Assembly (NCBI GenBank): GCA_947175225.1
Contig: CAMWLX010000001.1
Span: 1 to 47,284, forward strand
Length of the DNA: 47,284 nucleotides
Source: an uncultured Porphyromonadaceae bacterium
GTDB taxonomy: Bacteria > Bacteroidota > Bacteroidia > Bacteroidales > Muribaculaceae
Direction: 5' to 3'
The number at the start of each line of letters is the position of its first letter. Within the stretch, counting starts at the first letter, position 1. The position numbers and the translations under genes are program-made. This document shows, one piece after another, positions 26,258 to 34,205 of this stretch. The notes under the pieces were generated by a model. The model was not told the DNA's origin, did no database searches, and was given only the letters and a program-made list of their open reading frames with translations.

Positions 26258-27148
26258 TTATAAGTTCCCTATTATATCATTGACTATATCTATTCTTTCC
26301 CTATCCATTGCAAAAGGAAAGGTTCCACATTCTATGCTCGTGGTGTTTGCAAATGGCTTGACGAGGGTCTCATACCAAAGAGACGACAACGCATACTGGG
26401 CAAATTTGTCGGTTATATGGATTCCATCATCTGAGAATCCATTTTCTTCCGAGGGAAAAGCCTCTCTCATTTGCTTGATCAAAGTTGCAGAAGGAATGTG
26501 AAGTTCTAAGCCTGCACTGACCCTATCGGCTACTTTCATTATCGCATTGTACATTTTTTCTGGATTCCGATCATATTTCTTGAAGTCATCGTTATCCGCC
26601 CAAGGGGTATAAGCCCATGTATAGTGCCATGCTATAGAGGATGAGGGATTAGTTTCCCTAAATAGCCTTACAAGATGCTCAAATGCAGGCTCATATGAGG
26701 AATATATTCCGGAAAGAGCCGATGCCTGCTGTATCACGATGACATCCCAATCAAAAAAGACCAATGCCAAGTCAATATTCTTGATGTCAGAATGGGACCA
26801 ATGCCCATTATTGGAATAATAGAGGTCATAAGCTGATGATAACCCTATATGGTTGCTCCAATGCATATTTAATGAGCAGCCGCTTTGCGTAAGACTGGCA
26901 AAGCAAATGGAGTCACTGTTTAGAGTATTGATGAGCCATGGCATATAAGTAGAAGCATTTATCGTAAAGCTATTCCCTATGGCAAGAATTTTAAGGCTCG
27001 AGTCGTTATGACGCTTCCAAAAGCTACTGTCCACGTCTGGATTAGGCGTGGAAGGGAATTTGCAAGGCTCATAAGGCTCATCGCCGCATGATGCCACTGC
27101 CGACATCAGGACGCAAGCAATTGTAAGAAATCTGACTATTTTTTTCAT
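26258..27148 (-). CDS. DUF4886 SGNH-hydrolase-like lipoprotein
   Basis: The 296-residue product has a lipoprotein signal (MKKIVRFLTIACVLMSAVASC, Cys21). The body matches the DUF4886 type: 'LKILAIGNSFTINASTYMPWL' holds the predicted serine of an SGNH fold (GNSF), 'DVIVIQQASALSG' is the middle block, and 'DDGIHITDKFAQYALSSLWYETL' gives the Asp-x-x-His pair. It is probably an esterase or deacetylase acting in the periplasm or at the surface, perhaps on glycan acetyl groups; this is inference from the fold. The start overlaps the stop of coaE by 4 bases (ATGA), so it is co-translated with a housekeeping gene. Confidence 0.88.
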   Translation of the reverse strand: MKKIVRFLTIACVLMSAVASCGDEPYEPCKFPSTPNPDVDSSFWKRHNDSSLKILAIGNSFTINASTYMPWLINTLNSDSICFASLTQSGCSLNMHWSNHIGLSSAYDLYYSNNGHWSHSDIKNIDLALVFFDWDVIVIQQASALSGIYSSYEPAFEHLVRLFRETNPSSSIAWHYTWAYTPWADNDDFKKYDRNPEKMYNAIMKVADRVSAGLELHIPSATLIKQMREAFPSEENGFSDDGIHITDKFAQYALSSLWYETLVKPFANTTSIECGTFPFAMDRERIDIVNDIIGNL

Positions 27149-27717
27149 AAGATTCGCATCAGAAGTGGGATTTTGCCGGAATTATCGATCACTCTTATTG
27201 GTATGCAAGTATGTTCAAGTAGTCGTTCCTCCTCTTTCTGGCTGCGTATACGCTTCCTGATTGCCTCCTCATCCAGAGCATCCCGGCTTTTGATACGCGC
27301 AATCCGCTCTTCCTCTGAAGCAGTCACCATCCAAATTTCGCTGCACATTTCCGCCAATCCCGATGAAGCAAGAATTGCCGACTCCACAAAGCATCTTTTT
27401 GCCCCGCTATTAATTTGTAAGGTATGCCATTTCTCCACATCCTCCCGCACCAGCCGATGCACAAGCGAATTGAGCCAAAGCCGCTCCTCCTCACTTCCGA
27501 AGACCCTCTTAGCAAGCTCCGGACGGCAAATCGGTCCCCCTTTAGGGCACACCGAATCCCCATATCGCAAATTAAGCGCAGCGACCACCTCCTCAGAGCC
27601 ATCCATAATCCGCTTAGCCTCAAGGTCACAATCATACACACCCTCCCCCCGAAGCCTAAGCACCCGACTGACCACCGACTTTCCACTCCCAATCCCCCCA
27701 CAAATTCCAATCATCAT
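27145..27717 (-). CDS. coaE: Dephospho-CoA kinase
   Basis: The enzyme phosphorylates dephospho-CoA in the last step of coenzyme A synthesis. The P-loop is 'GICGGIGSGKS' at the N terminus, followed by 'YDCDLEAKRIM' (substrate Asp), 'LAKRVFGSEEERLWLNSLVHRLVREDVEKW', 'CFVESAILASSGL', and 'VTASEEERIARIKSRDALDEEAIRKRIRSQ' (lid region). The length of 190 residues is normal. ATG at 27717 is chosen because the family begins two residues before 'IGICGG'; an upstream frame extension to 27741 would run into the promoter box. It overlaps the DUF4886 gene by 4 bases and is divergent from the GH92 gene. Confidence 0.93.
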   Translation of the reverse strand: MMIGICGGIGSGKSVVSRVLRLRGEGVYDCDLEAKRIMDGSEEVVAALNLRYGDSVCPKGGPICRPELAKRVFGSEEERLWLNSLVHRLVREDVEKWHTLQINSGAKRCFVESAILASSGLAEMCSEIWMVTASEEERIARIKSRDALDEEAIRKRIRSQKEEERLLEHTCIPIRVIDNSGKIPLLMRIL

Positions 27718-27740
27718 AACGCAAATTAAATTCAACTTCA

Positions 27741-27748
27741 CAAAGTTA
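27741..27748 (-). promoter_or_regulatory. -7 promoter box of coaE
   Basis: On the minus strand TAACTTTG matches TAnnTTTG, about 24 bases upstream of the ATG at 27717. Confidence 0.5.
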
Positions 27749-27780
27749 ATAAATTATTTCCGACTTTACTATTTTTTTAT

Positions 27781-27788
27781 TAAATTTG
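27781..27788 (+). promoter_or_regulatory. -7 promoter box 5 bases before the GH92 start
   Basis: TAAATTTG matches TAnnTTTG, and the ATG follows at 27794. As with the M16 gene, the message would begin almost at the start codon. Confidence 0.5.
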
Positions 27789-27793
27789 TAAGC

Positions 27794-30595
27794 ATGAATA
27801 GTTTTGGAAATAGAATAGCTATTATATTAGCAATTGTAGTTGCTTTCGCCACAAAAGCCGAAAGCCTGACCGACTATATCGACCCGAGAATAGGCTCCGA
27901 AGGACTCGGCCGTGTCTTCATCGGCCCATGCACTCCCTTCGGCATGGTACGCCCTTCCCCCGACTGCACACCCTCACCAAACAGCGGCTGGCTCCCCATC
28001 CCAGAGCGAGTCGACGGCTTCGCTCAAGTCCATGTCAGCGGCACCGGCGGCGGACCCAAATACGGCAACATCCTCCTCCAACCCTTCTCCGGCAACCTCG
28101 ACCACACCGACATCTTTGCCCAACGAGAGTCCGAAACCATCCTCCCGGCCTATTATTCCACTACATATGCCGACTCAGGCATTAAGACCGAAATTACTGC
28201 CTCCGACCGCACTTCCGCCTACCGTTTCATATATCCTGAAAAGGGAGAAAAATGTCTGAAAATTGATGCAGGATTCTTCTTAGGTGAGTCGCCGGTGCCG
28301 GATGCCCGAGAAGCCCAGCAGTTCGTCGGCTCTGAAATCCAAATTCTTTCCGACACCGAAATATCCGGTTATAGCCGCATCCGCGGCGGCTGGAACAATG
28401 GCCGTGCCTATACAGTCTATTTCTATGCAAAATCCGATGTCCCCTTCTCCAACACTGCCACATGGAAAGGAAACAATATCAGCAATGCCACAGCCCAATT
28501 CGACTCAGGAGAAAAGACTGGGACTCTGATTGCATTCCCTGAAAAGACCGACACCGTCAATTTCCGAGTAGGAATATCATTCATAAGTCCACTAAAGGCA
28601 AAATATAATTATGAGACAGAATCAGCATCCAAGACCTTCGACGAAATCAGAGCAGAATCCCTAAATAAGTGGGACGCAGAACTGCGCAAGATAGAAGTGC
28701 ATCCTGACACCCCCGACAATTACAAGAGAATGCTATACACTGCCCTTTACCATACAATGCTGATGCCCTCCGACCGTACCGGCGAAAATCCTTTATGGAC
28801 CGATCCCATACCCTACTATGATGACTTCTACGCCCTTTGGGATACCTACCGCACATCAATGCCCCTCCTTGCCATAATCGCACCCCAACGTCTCGCCGAC
28901 ATGGTCAATTCACTCGTGAATATCGGAAAGCGCGATGGCTTCATGCCCGATGCCCGCAGCGGAAATGCCAACGGGCGCACACAAGGAGGTTCAAATGCCG
29001 ATGTAGTGATAGCCGATGCCTGTGTCAAAGAGATTCCGGGGGTTGACTATGAAGCAGCCCTGAAGCAGATGATCCATGATGCCACTGTTCCCCCCGGCGG
29101 AAATGAGGAGGCAGAAGGCAGAGGGGGGTTAAGAGAATATCTCGCATTAGGCTATATTCCCCATGGAATTGCACGTGCAGGCAACCGAACCGTGGAATAT
29201 TCCCTCTGCGACTTCGCCATCCATCAAGTGGCAAAGAAATTGGGGAAGCAAGATATAGCCGATAAATATCTGAAGCAATCCGAATCATGGAAAAATCTAT
29301 GGAGACCCGATTATGAGCACGACGGCGCAAAAGGCTTCATCATGCCTCGCGATGCTAACGGAAACTGGCTTGATTCCCTACCTTTCGGACACTCCAAACT
29401 TCAGCATCCCACTTACAGCTATACTCCCCTCACCTTTGAAGGTCCATGGTACACTCCTTGGTGGGATATGTTCTTCTATGAAGCTTCTTCCTGGGAATAC
29501 TCCCTAAGCATTCCCCACGATGTGCCGGGACTGATTGAGAAATGCGGAGGTCCGGAAGCCTTCGAACGTCGCCTTGATACATTCTTCGCCAAAGACTATT
29601 TCAACGTCAACAATGAGCCCTCCTTTCTCTCCCCATGTCTATATCATTGGATAGGACGCCCCGACAAGTCAAGCAATACTATTCTTGAAATAATTGAGAA
29701 AAACTACAATGACTCCCCCGCAGGACTCCCCGGAAATGATGACTCCGGGGCAATGTCGTCATGGCTCATATTCAATATGGCAGGCATCTACCCCAACGCA
29801 GGGCATGACTACTATCTAATCCACTCCCCCATCCTTGAATCCACGACATTTCATCTATCTGATGGAAAGACTTTCACCATTAAAGCGGAAGGTCTCTCCC
29901 CTGAAAATAGGCATATCTCAAAAATGTACCTGAATGGAAAGCCATACGACTCATTCTTCCTAAAGCATTCCGACCTCGCCGCCGGAGGAGAACTAAAATT
30001 GATAATGACCGACGTAGGGGCGCACAGCTCACGCCTCCTCCCCATCGCCGACAAAATCCCCGAAGGCTCTGTAGGGACGCACGGCTCGTGCCTACTCCAA
30101 GACACTCTCAATGCCTCCTACAAACTCCACTGTCAAACCCGCCGCTTCAAATTCATCTTCGAGTCCACTGCCGATGGCGGCATGACCCTCCATTGGAGCA
30201 TAGTCCGCAACCTGAAACTATGGACCGGCACCTACACCATGACTCCCGAAGCAGTCAAAAACGGCAACGCCCAAAGCTACATAATGCCCGAAGATGGCAA
30301 CCACATCACACTCCCACCCAACGAAACCTTCGGCATAATATCGCAATCAGCTCTCAAAGACCTGAAAAAGAAAGGTCAATTCCTGTATAATGGTGTGCTT
30401 TGGCAAAAGACCGCTGACATAGACTCCCCCTCCGGCAAAGCCATCCAAGTAGAGGATCCGGAAGAAGGCGCCAAAATGACCATCCTCGACAATCCTCGCC
30501 TCCCCCTCATCCTATCCATGACCGGCAACCCACTCGAAATCAACTGGTCCGTCACTTCAAGTTTTCCCGTACCCGATCCAAGAATCCCTTCATAG
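27794..30595 (+). CDS. GH92 alpha-mannosidase
   Basis: The protein is 933 residues from the ATG at 27794, with a signal peptide ending near 'VAFATKAES'. GH92 enzymes are calcium-dependent exo-alpha-mannosidases that trim mannose from N-glycans or yeast mannan. Family blocks are 'YIDPRIGSEGLGRVFIGPCTPFGMVRPSPDC', 'GFAQVHVSGTGGGPKYGNILL', 'LYHTMLMPSDRTGEN', 'YALWDTYRTSMPLLAIIAPQR', 'REYLALGYIPHG' and 'LPGNDDSGAMSSWLIFNMAGIYPNAG'. It is longer than the usual ~750 residues. After residue about 740 come two repeat-encoded segments ('VGAHSSRLL' and 'VGTHGSCLL') and then an extra ~165-residue region I do not recognise. Its 3' end overlaps the convergent tyrA by 44 bases. The open frame extends far upstream, but the signal peptide and promoter fix the start. 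Confidence 0.92.
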   Translation: MNSFGNRIAIILAIVVAFATKAESLTDYIDPRIGSEGLGRVFIGPCTPFGMVRPSPDCTPSPNSGWLPIPERVDGFAQVHVSGTGGGPKYGNILLQPFSGNLDHTDIFAQRESETILPAYYSTTYADSGIKTEITASDRTSAYRFIYPEKGEKCLKIDAGFFLGESPVPDAREAQQFVGSEIQILSDTEISGYSRIRGGWNNGRAYTVYFYAKSDVPFSNTATWKGNNISNATAQFDSGEKTGTLIAFPEKTDTVNFRVGISFISPLKAKYNYETESASKTFDEIRAESLNKWDAELRKIEVHPDTPDNYKRMLYTALYHTMLMPSDRTGENPLWTDPIPYYDDFYALWDTYRTSMPLLAIIAPQRLADMVNSLVNIGKRDGFMPDARSGNANGRTQGGSNADVVIADACVKEIPGVDYEAALKQMIHDATVPPGGNEEAEGRGGLREYLALGYIPHGIARAGNRTVEYSLCDFAIHQVAKKLGKQDIADKYLKQSESWKNLWRPDYEHDGAKGFIMPRDANGNWLDSLPFGHSKLQHPTYSYTPLTFEGPWYTPWWDMFFYEASSWEYSLSIPHDVPGLIEKCGGPEAFERRLDTFFAKDYFNVNNEPSFLSPCLYHWIGRPDKSSNTILEIIEKNYNDSPAGLPGNDDSGAMSSWLIFNMAGIYPNAGHDYYLIHSPILESTTFHLSDGKTFTIKAEGLSPENRHISKMYLNGKPYDSFFLKHSDLAAGGELKLIMTDVGAHSSRLLPIADKIPEGSVGTHGSCLLQDTLNASYKLHCQTRRFKFIFESTADGGMTLHWSIVRNLKLWTGTYTMTPEAVKNGNAQSYIMPEDGNHITLPPNETFGIISQSALKDLKKKGQFLYNGVLWQKTADIDSPSGKAIQVEDPEEGAKMTILDNPRLPLILSMTGNPLEINWSVTSSFPVPDPRIPS
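30014..30097 (+). repeat. Two copies of a GTAGGGRCGCACRGCTCRYGCC repeat inside the GH92 gene
   Basis: Copies start at 30014 and 30071, 57 bases apart. In the second, GCACG-gct-CGTGC forms a hairpin (30079-30091) flanked by gtag and ctac, which also pair. The first is degenerate. Both are read in the same frame and give similar peptides. They resemble mobile-type intergenic hairpin repeats more than coding sequence. Confidence 0.65.
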
Positions 30596-31325
30596 CCACA
30601 GAATCCCGACGATCGATGATAGACTTAAGCTCCGTCAGATTCTCCTGAATCCGGTCAAGCTGCGACGATGTATGCGGATTAAAGAGAATCTCCGTAAGCA
30701 GGAAGTCATCCTCATTCATCAACCCATGCGCTATCGCCATATGCCGCTTGAACGTAGTGCCCGGAGCATCCTGATGCTTCATTACGCTTCCAAAGACAAG
30801 CGTCGATGTAAATGGAATTGAGAGAGAATATGCTATTGTTTCGTCATGCTCCGCGAAAGTATAATCTTCTATATGCAGCCGCAACTTCTTATAAAGAGAG
30901 CGGAAAAACTCGCGTCCCTCCTCATCACCCTCCTTAATGATAATGGCATTCTCATTGGCAAGATTACTGAGAGATGCAAAAGTCGGGCCAAACATCGGGT
31001 GAGTCGACGTAAAGCGATATCCCTTTTCAGCATAAAATTCCGGAAGCCCGGTCTTGACACTGGCAATATCGCTGAGAATTGCCGTCTTAGGAATATATGG
31101 CAAAATCTTCTCAAAAGCCTCAATTGTATATTTCACAGTGGCCGCATTTATCACCAACTCAGGCATAAAATCCTGAGCCTCCTCAGGCTTCATGAAACGC
31201 TGCACATTGAAAGTGAACTTCAGATGCTCCGGATTCGGATCATAGATAGCCACATCATGGTCAAAACTGAGAAGATCACAAAAAAACGAGCCCATCTTCC
31301 CGGCTCCCAATATAAGTATTTTCAT
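30552..31325 (-). CDS. tyrA: Prephenate dehydrogenase
   Basis: This 257-residue NAD(P)-dependent enzyme of tyrosine synthesis converts prephenate to 4-hydroxyphenylpyruvate. The Rossmann motif is 'ILGAGKMGSFF', followed by 'DVAIYDPNPE', 'VINAATVKYTIEAFEKILPYIPKTAILSDIASVKTGLPEFY', 'FTSTHPMFGPTF' (substrate His) and 'AEHDETIAYSLSIPF'. The length fits the short Bacteroidales form without a chorismate mutase or ACT domain. Its C-terminal end overlaps the end of the GH92 gene on the other strand by 44 bases. No other aromatic-pathway gene is in the window. A hairpin repeat lies upstream at 31371-31407. Confidence 0.9.
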   Translation of the reverse strand: MKILILGAGKMGSFFCDLLSFDHDVAIYDPNPEHLKFTFNVQRFMKPEEAQDFMPELVINAATVKYTIEAFEKILPYIPKTAILSDIASVKTGLPEFYAEKGYRFTSTHPMFGPTFASLSNLANENAIIIKEGDEEGREFFRSLYKKLRLHIEDYTFAEHDETIAYSLSIPFTSTLVFGSVMKHQDAPGTTFKRHMAIAHGLMNEDDFLLTEILFNPHTSSQLDRIQENLTELKSIIDRRDSVAMKGFLDRVRENLK

Positions 31326-31370
31326 ATTTTGAGTTTATAGTTGTTAAGTTGAATGAATTGCATCCCCAGT

Positions 31371-31407
31371 GTAGTTAGCGCACTCCGTGCGCATCCTCCC
31401 GCGTCAA
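31371..31407 (+). repeat. Intergenic hairpin repeat with stem GCGCAC/GTGCGC
   Basis: It has the same layout as the copy inside miaB (13663-13699): gtag, GCGCAC-tcc-GTGCGC (31378-31383 with 31387-31392), atcc..cgcgtcaa. It lies between the 5' end of tyrA and the 3' end of the GH140 gene. Confidence 0.7.
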
Positions 31408-31418
31408 AAATAACTTGT

Positions 31419-32882
31419 TTACTCTGTAAGATCCTTCATTTCCGGGAATCTCTCCACCGGAATCTCCTTCATATCAGAAGTCAGATAAGCCTTAGCAGCA
31501 TCCACAGCTATCAGCACCACATCCTTTCCCATTTCCGGCTCATAATTTAATATCTTGTCTTTTGTCTTCCCAATATATTTCAGGCTTCCGTCCGTTGGGT
31601 CCATTGTCCACACATTCTTCTCCCTTCCCGATATCTTGCTGAAGTCAATTTCCATCGGCCGCCCCGTATGATTATAAGCCAACAAATAGTCTTTCCCTCG
31701 TGTCGCAAGAATCCTGTCATACCTTGTGCCATTGTTGATGACAATGCTTTGGTCCGCCACCCTCTCGAAATAAGGGAATGCGAGCATCAATCGCTTTAGA
31801 TACTTCATCTGCTTTCTGCCCGGATCGTCGATGGCCACATACCATGGTTTATTGATTCCGTCGGCAAAATATGCGGATGGAAGCCCCGGTCGAATAAACT
31901 GCATAATATTGTTGTGTCCGTATGTATGTCCGCAAGCCCCTCCGAATACCGACCAATAAGCATATCTCCTGACGTCTTTGTCTCCCCATAAAGGCTCGTC
32001 TGCACTGTGCAATCCCTTTGGTATATTCTCATAGCTCGGCTCCCCGTCAAGCACCGGCTTTACAGGCTGATGCTTACGCACTGAGTCGACATACATCCAT
32101 GAGTCCTCTTCTGTCCCGTCAGGAATAGGATAATCCTTATTCCCCATTCGCTGGTCATAGCGACGGTGACCACTCTGAAACATATGGAAGTCTAACCAGT
32201 CGCGGTCGGCAAACCATCTTGCCGAAGTCGTCCGTCCACGCGGATGGAAAGTCATCAGATGATCAGGGTCATTAGCCTTTATACTTTTCGCAAGAGCTTC
32301 CCATACCTCCGTCTTCACATCCCCCTGTATATCGCCTCCTATTATCCAGATAATGTTTTTCTTATTGCCATATCGCTTAGCCAGAAACTCACCGTAGGTT
32401 TTTGCCTGCTCCTCATCCATCAGACCTCCTTTCACCAATCCCCCCCAAATGCAAACCATGCCGATATAAATACCGTTGCGTTCTGCAGTGTCCACTATAT
32501 GGTCCATATGCTCCCAGTAGCCGTATTCTCCCGGCTTTGATGCCTCGCTTAGGTTCCATCCGTCTGGATGCGACATCTTCCCATAGCGGTTGAATGAGGG
32601 CACTCCGTTGAGCACTTGTATCTGTACTACATTAAATCCTTCCTGTGCTGTCTGCTCAAGATAATGCTGAGCCTCATCCCGGTCGAGCCGTTGCGGCAAC
32701 AGCCACCCCGTATCACCCAGCCAGAAGAAAGGCGTCCCATCCTCATGCTGCAGATACAGCCCATTTTCCGACACCCGCAGATCCCCGTGACTCCACGGCT
32801 TCTCTGCACCGAAGCCTGAAAAAGAAAAAATCCATAAAGCGACTTGGGTCAGAATCACTTTTAAAACCGTATCAATATTCAT
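31419..32882 (-). CDS. GH140-like (DUF4038) glycoside hydrolase, apiosidase type
   Basis: The 487-residue secreted protein has a signal peptide (cleavage near 'FSGFGAE'). Next comes a DUF4038 TIM barrel: 'RVSENGLYLQHEDGTPFFWLGDTGWLLPQRLDRDEAQHYLEQTAQEGFNVVQIQVL', 'WIIGGDIQGD' with a predicted catalytic Asp, 'DHLMTFHPRGRTTSARWF', and 'PVKPVLDGEPSYENIP' with a predicted catalytic Glu. A C-terminal collagen-binding-like beta domain follows ('DQSIVINNGTRYDRILATRGKDYLLAYNHTGRPMEIDF'). Characterised GH140 members remove apiose side chains from the pectin rhamnogalacturonan II, so a pectin side-chain role is plausible; substrate is inferred. It stands alone between tyrA and the second SusC/D locus. 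Confidence 0.85.
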   Translation of the reverse strand: MNIDTVLKVILTQVALWIFSFSGFGAEKPWSHGDLRVSENGLYLQHEDGTPFFWLGDTGWLLPQRLDRDEAQHYLEQTAQEGFNVVQIQVLNGVPSFNRYGKMSHPDGWNLSEASKPGEYGYWEHMDHIVDTAERNGIYIGMVCIWGGLVKGGLMDEEQAKTYGEFLAKRYGNKKNIIWIIGGDIQGDVKTEVWEALAKSIKANDPDHLMTFHPRGRTTSARWFADRDWLDFHMFQSGHRRYDQRMGNKDYPIPDGTEEDSWMYVDSVRKHQPVKPVLDGEPSYENIPKGLHSADEPLWGDKDVRRYAYWSVFGGACGHTYGHNNIMQFIRPGLPSAYFADGINKPWYVAIDDPGRKQMKYLKRLMLAFPYFERVADQSIVINNGTRYDRILATRGKDYLLAYNHTGRPMEIDFSKISGREKNVWTMDPTDGSLKYIGKTKDKILNYEPEMGKDVVLIAVDAAKAYLTSDMKEIPVERFPEMKDLTE

Positions 32883-33013
32883 CTAAATAGCTAATAAAAA
32901 TAATGCATATATAAATCCCAATTCCTCCACACTCTCAAAGTTTTCCACAAAGATAATCAAAAATCAAATAGAATCCAAAAGCATCCAATCCCCAAAAGCC
33001 CCAATTTGTTCTG
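32883..33013. other. A/T-rich spacer upstream of the GH140 gene
   Basis: I see no gene here. The leader of the GH140 gene starts at the left end. The right end merges into the duplicated terminator block at 33014-33135. Confidence 0.5.
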
Positions 33014-33135
33014 GTGTAAGAGCCTTCGGCTCGCCAATAGGTCCCAAAAAGGCGGCTTCTAAGTAGAAGTCGCCTTTGGATTGCGGAGTCAAATGCAATT
33101 ATGCATTCAGCATTCAGCATTATAAATTGATAAGA
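33014..33135 (-). repeat. Duplicated 3' block (copy 1) downstream of the 304-residue protein gene
   Basis: This block and 34680-34805 are near-identical: agccttcggctcgcc, a GGCGGCTTC hairpin, ttgcggagtcaaatgcaattatgcattcagca. The similarity continues into the 3' ends of the two paralogous genes, so gene end and terminator were duplicated or converted together. Confidence 0.8.
33048..33077 (-). terminator. Terminator of the 304-residue secreted protein gene
   Basis: aaaggcggcttc (33048-33059) pairs with gaagtcgccttt (33066-33077) with one G-U pair. On the minus strand it is followed by a short T run. Confidence 0.8.
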
Positions 33136-34050
33136 TTACTTGCGAATAAACTTCTTGCCACTCTGAATAAGAATACCCTTAGCATCAGCATTAACGCGAA
33201 CACCCATCATATTGTAGATAGCAGCATTCTCGTCAGAAGCTTCAATGGAATTCACAGCAGTAGTGTCATCAAACACTACTTCCGGAAGCGTCTCTGTAGC
33301 ACAGAAAGTAACAACCGGTTTGCTGTCAGTATATACAAAACCACCCATACAAGCTTTCGATCCAAGAGCAGAAACATAATATTCATTGTCAGCTTTTACA
33401 GGGAATGCAAGGAATCCCGTGCTTTCAGATGGAGCCTCCTCCAGACCGGCTGAAAGATATGGGAATTGTGGACGCATATCATTACTCTTAGAAACGTAAT
33501 AGGTGCTTGCATCTGCTGCGTTAAAATCTACCAAGCCGGCATTGTCACCTTCAGTATATCCCGGAAGAGTATAATAAATCTTATAATCCGGTCCTGCCAC
33601 GCCTAATGTATAAGCCACTCCGTCGTATGTATTCTCAAATACTACATACTGCTTCTTCGGATTGATCTTTGTAAAGAGAGTCATCCAACCATCTTTCTTA
33701 GCTTCAATCTTGAACACAGCTCCATCATACATCACGCCATCATTATAGCCTGTGAAACCGGGATTAGTAGAACCTACCGCTCCATACTCAAGAACGATTT
33801 CCTTACTGTCGTTGACTTTTACTGTCTGGTAGTCTTTCCACATCTGAGCATATCCCCAGGAATCATCATACGCAAGGCCAAACGTACCTGCTTCATTATC
33901 CACGATGACTATACCACCATCGAGATACTCTTTCGAGCTCGACAAACCGGCAGCCGTAAGTTGCTCCTCAGTAGCCAATCCGACTACTGTCTGTGCATTA
34001 GCAACAGATGCCAATGCAGCGATTGAAATAAAGAGTAAAGTTTTCTTCAT
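33136..34050 (-). CDS. Secreted protein of unknown function with sorting-type C-terminal tail (paralog A)
   Basis: This 304-residue protein has a signal peptide (MKKTLLFISIAALASVANAQ) and is probably all beta. I do not recognise the family. It shares with the 366-residue protein at 34806-35906 the core 'GAVGSTNPGFTGYNDGVMYDGAVFKIEAKKDGWMTLFTK', 'YYVSALGSKACMGGFVYTDSKPVVTFCATETLPEVVF', and the tail 'AAIYNMMGVRVNADAKGILI' through 'GKKFIRK'. The tail resembles sorting tails of secreted Bacteroidales proteins. Outside the tail identity is roughly 40 percent by eye. It has its own promoter (34078-34085 minus) and terminator. Location next to a SusC/D operon suggests surface glycan binding, but no enzyme motif is visible. 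Confidence 0.85.
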   Translation of the reverse strand: MKKTLLFISIAALASVANAQTVVGLATEEQLTAAGLSSSKEYLDGGIVIVDNEAGTFGLAYDDSWGYAQMWKDYQTVKVNDSKEIVLEYGAVGSTNPGFTGYNDGVMYDGAVFKIEAKKDGWMTLFTKINPKKQYVVFENTYDGVAYTLGVAGPDYKIYYTLPGYTEGDNAGLVDFNAADASTYYVSKSNDMRPQFPYLSAGLEEAPSESTGFLAFPVKADNEYYVSALGSKACMGGFVYTDSKPVVTFCATETLPEVVFDDTTAVNSIEASDENAAIYNMMGVRVNADAKGILIQSGKKFIRK

Positions 34051-34077
34051 AAAAATTGTTATTATAGGTTAACGATG

Positions 34078-34085
34078 CAAAATTA
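34078..34085 (-). promoter_or_regulatory. -7 promoter box of the paralog A gene
   Basis: On the minus strand TAATTTTG matches TAnnTTTG, with TTTG about 18 bases upstream. The leader is about 20 bases. Confidence 0.5.
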
Positions 34086-34205
34086 ATAAAATTTCACAAC
34101 ATCCAAAACTTTTTTATTTTTATTAACTCTTCCCAACCAACATCTTTTTCAAAAGTATTGTTTTACTTTAGAAATTATTAATCCCTCATAAAGAAAAAAC
34201 ACACT

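Noticed and set aside
27173..27793. Upstream extension of the GH92 frame through coaE on the other strand
   Set aside because: The signal peptide starts at 27794 and a promoter box lies at 27781-27788. The upstream part is the antisense of coaE.
31353..31550. 65-codon plus-strand frame near the intergenic hairpin repeat
   Set aside because: It is the antisense of the end of the GH140 gene plus the repeat, with no supporting features.
32935..33120. 61-codon minus-strand frame between the GH140 gene and paralog A
   Set aside because: It reads through the terminator block. The matching block at 34680-34805 does not keep the frame.
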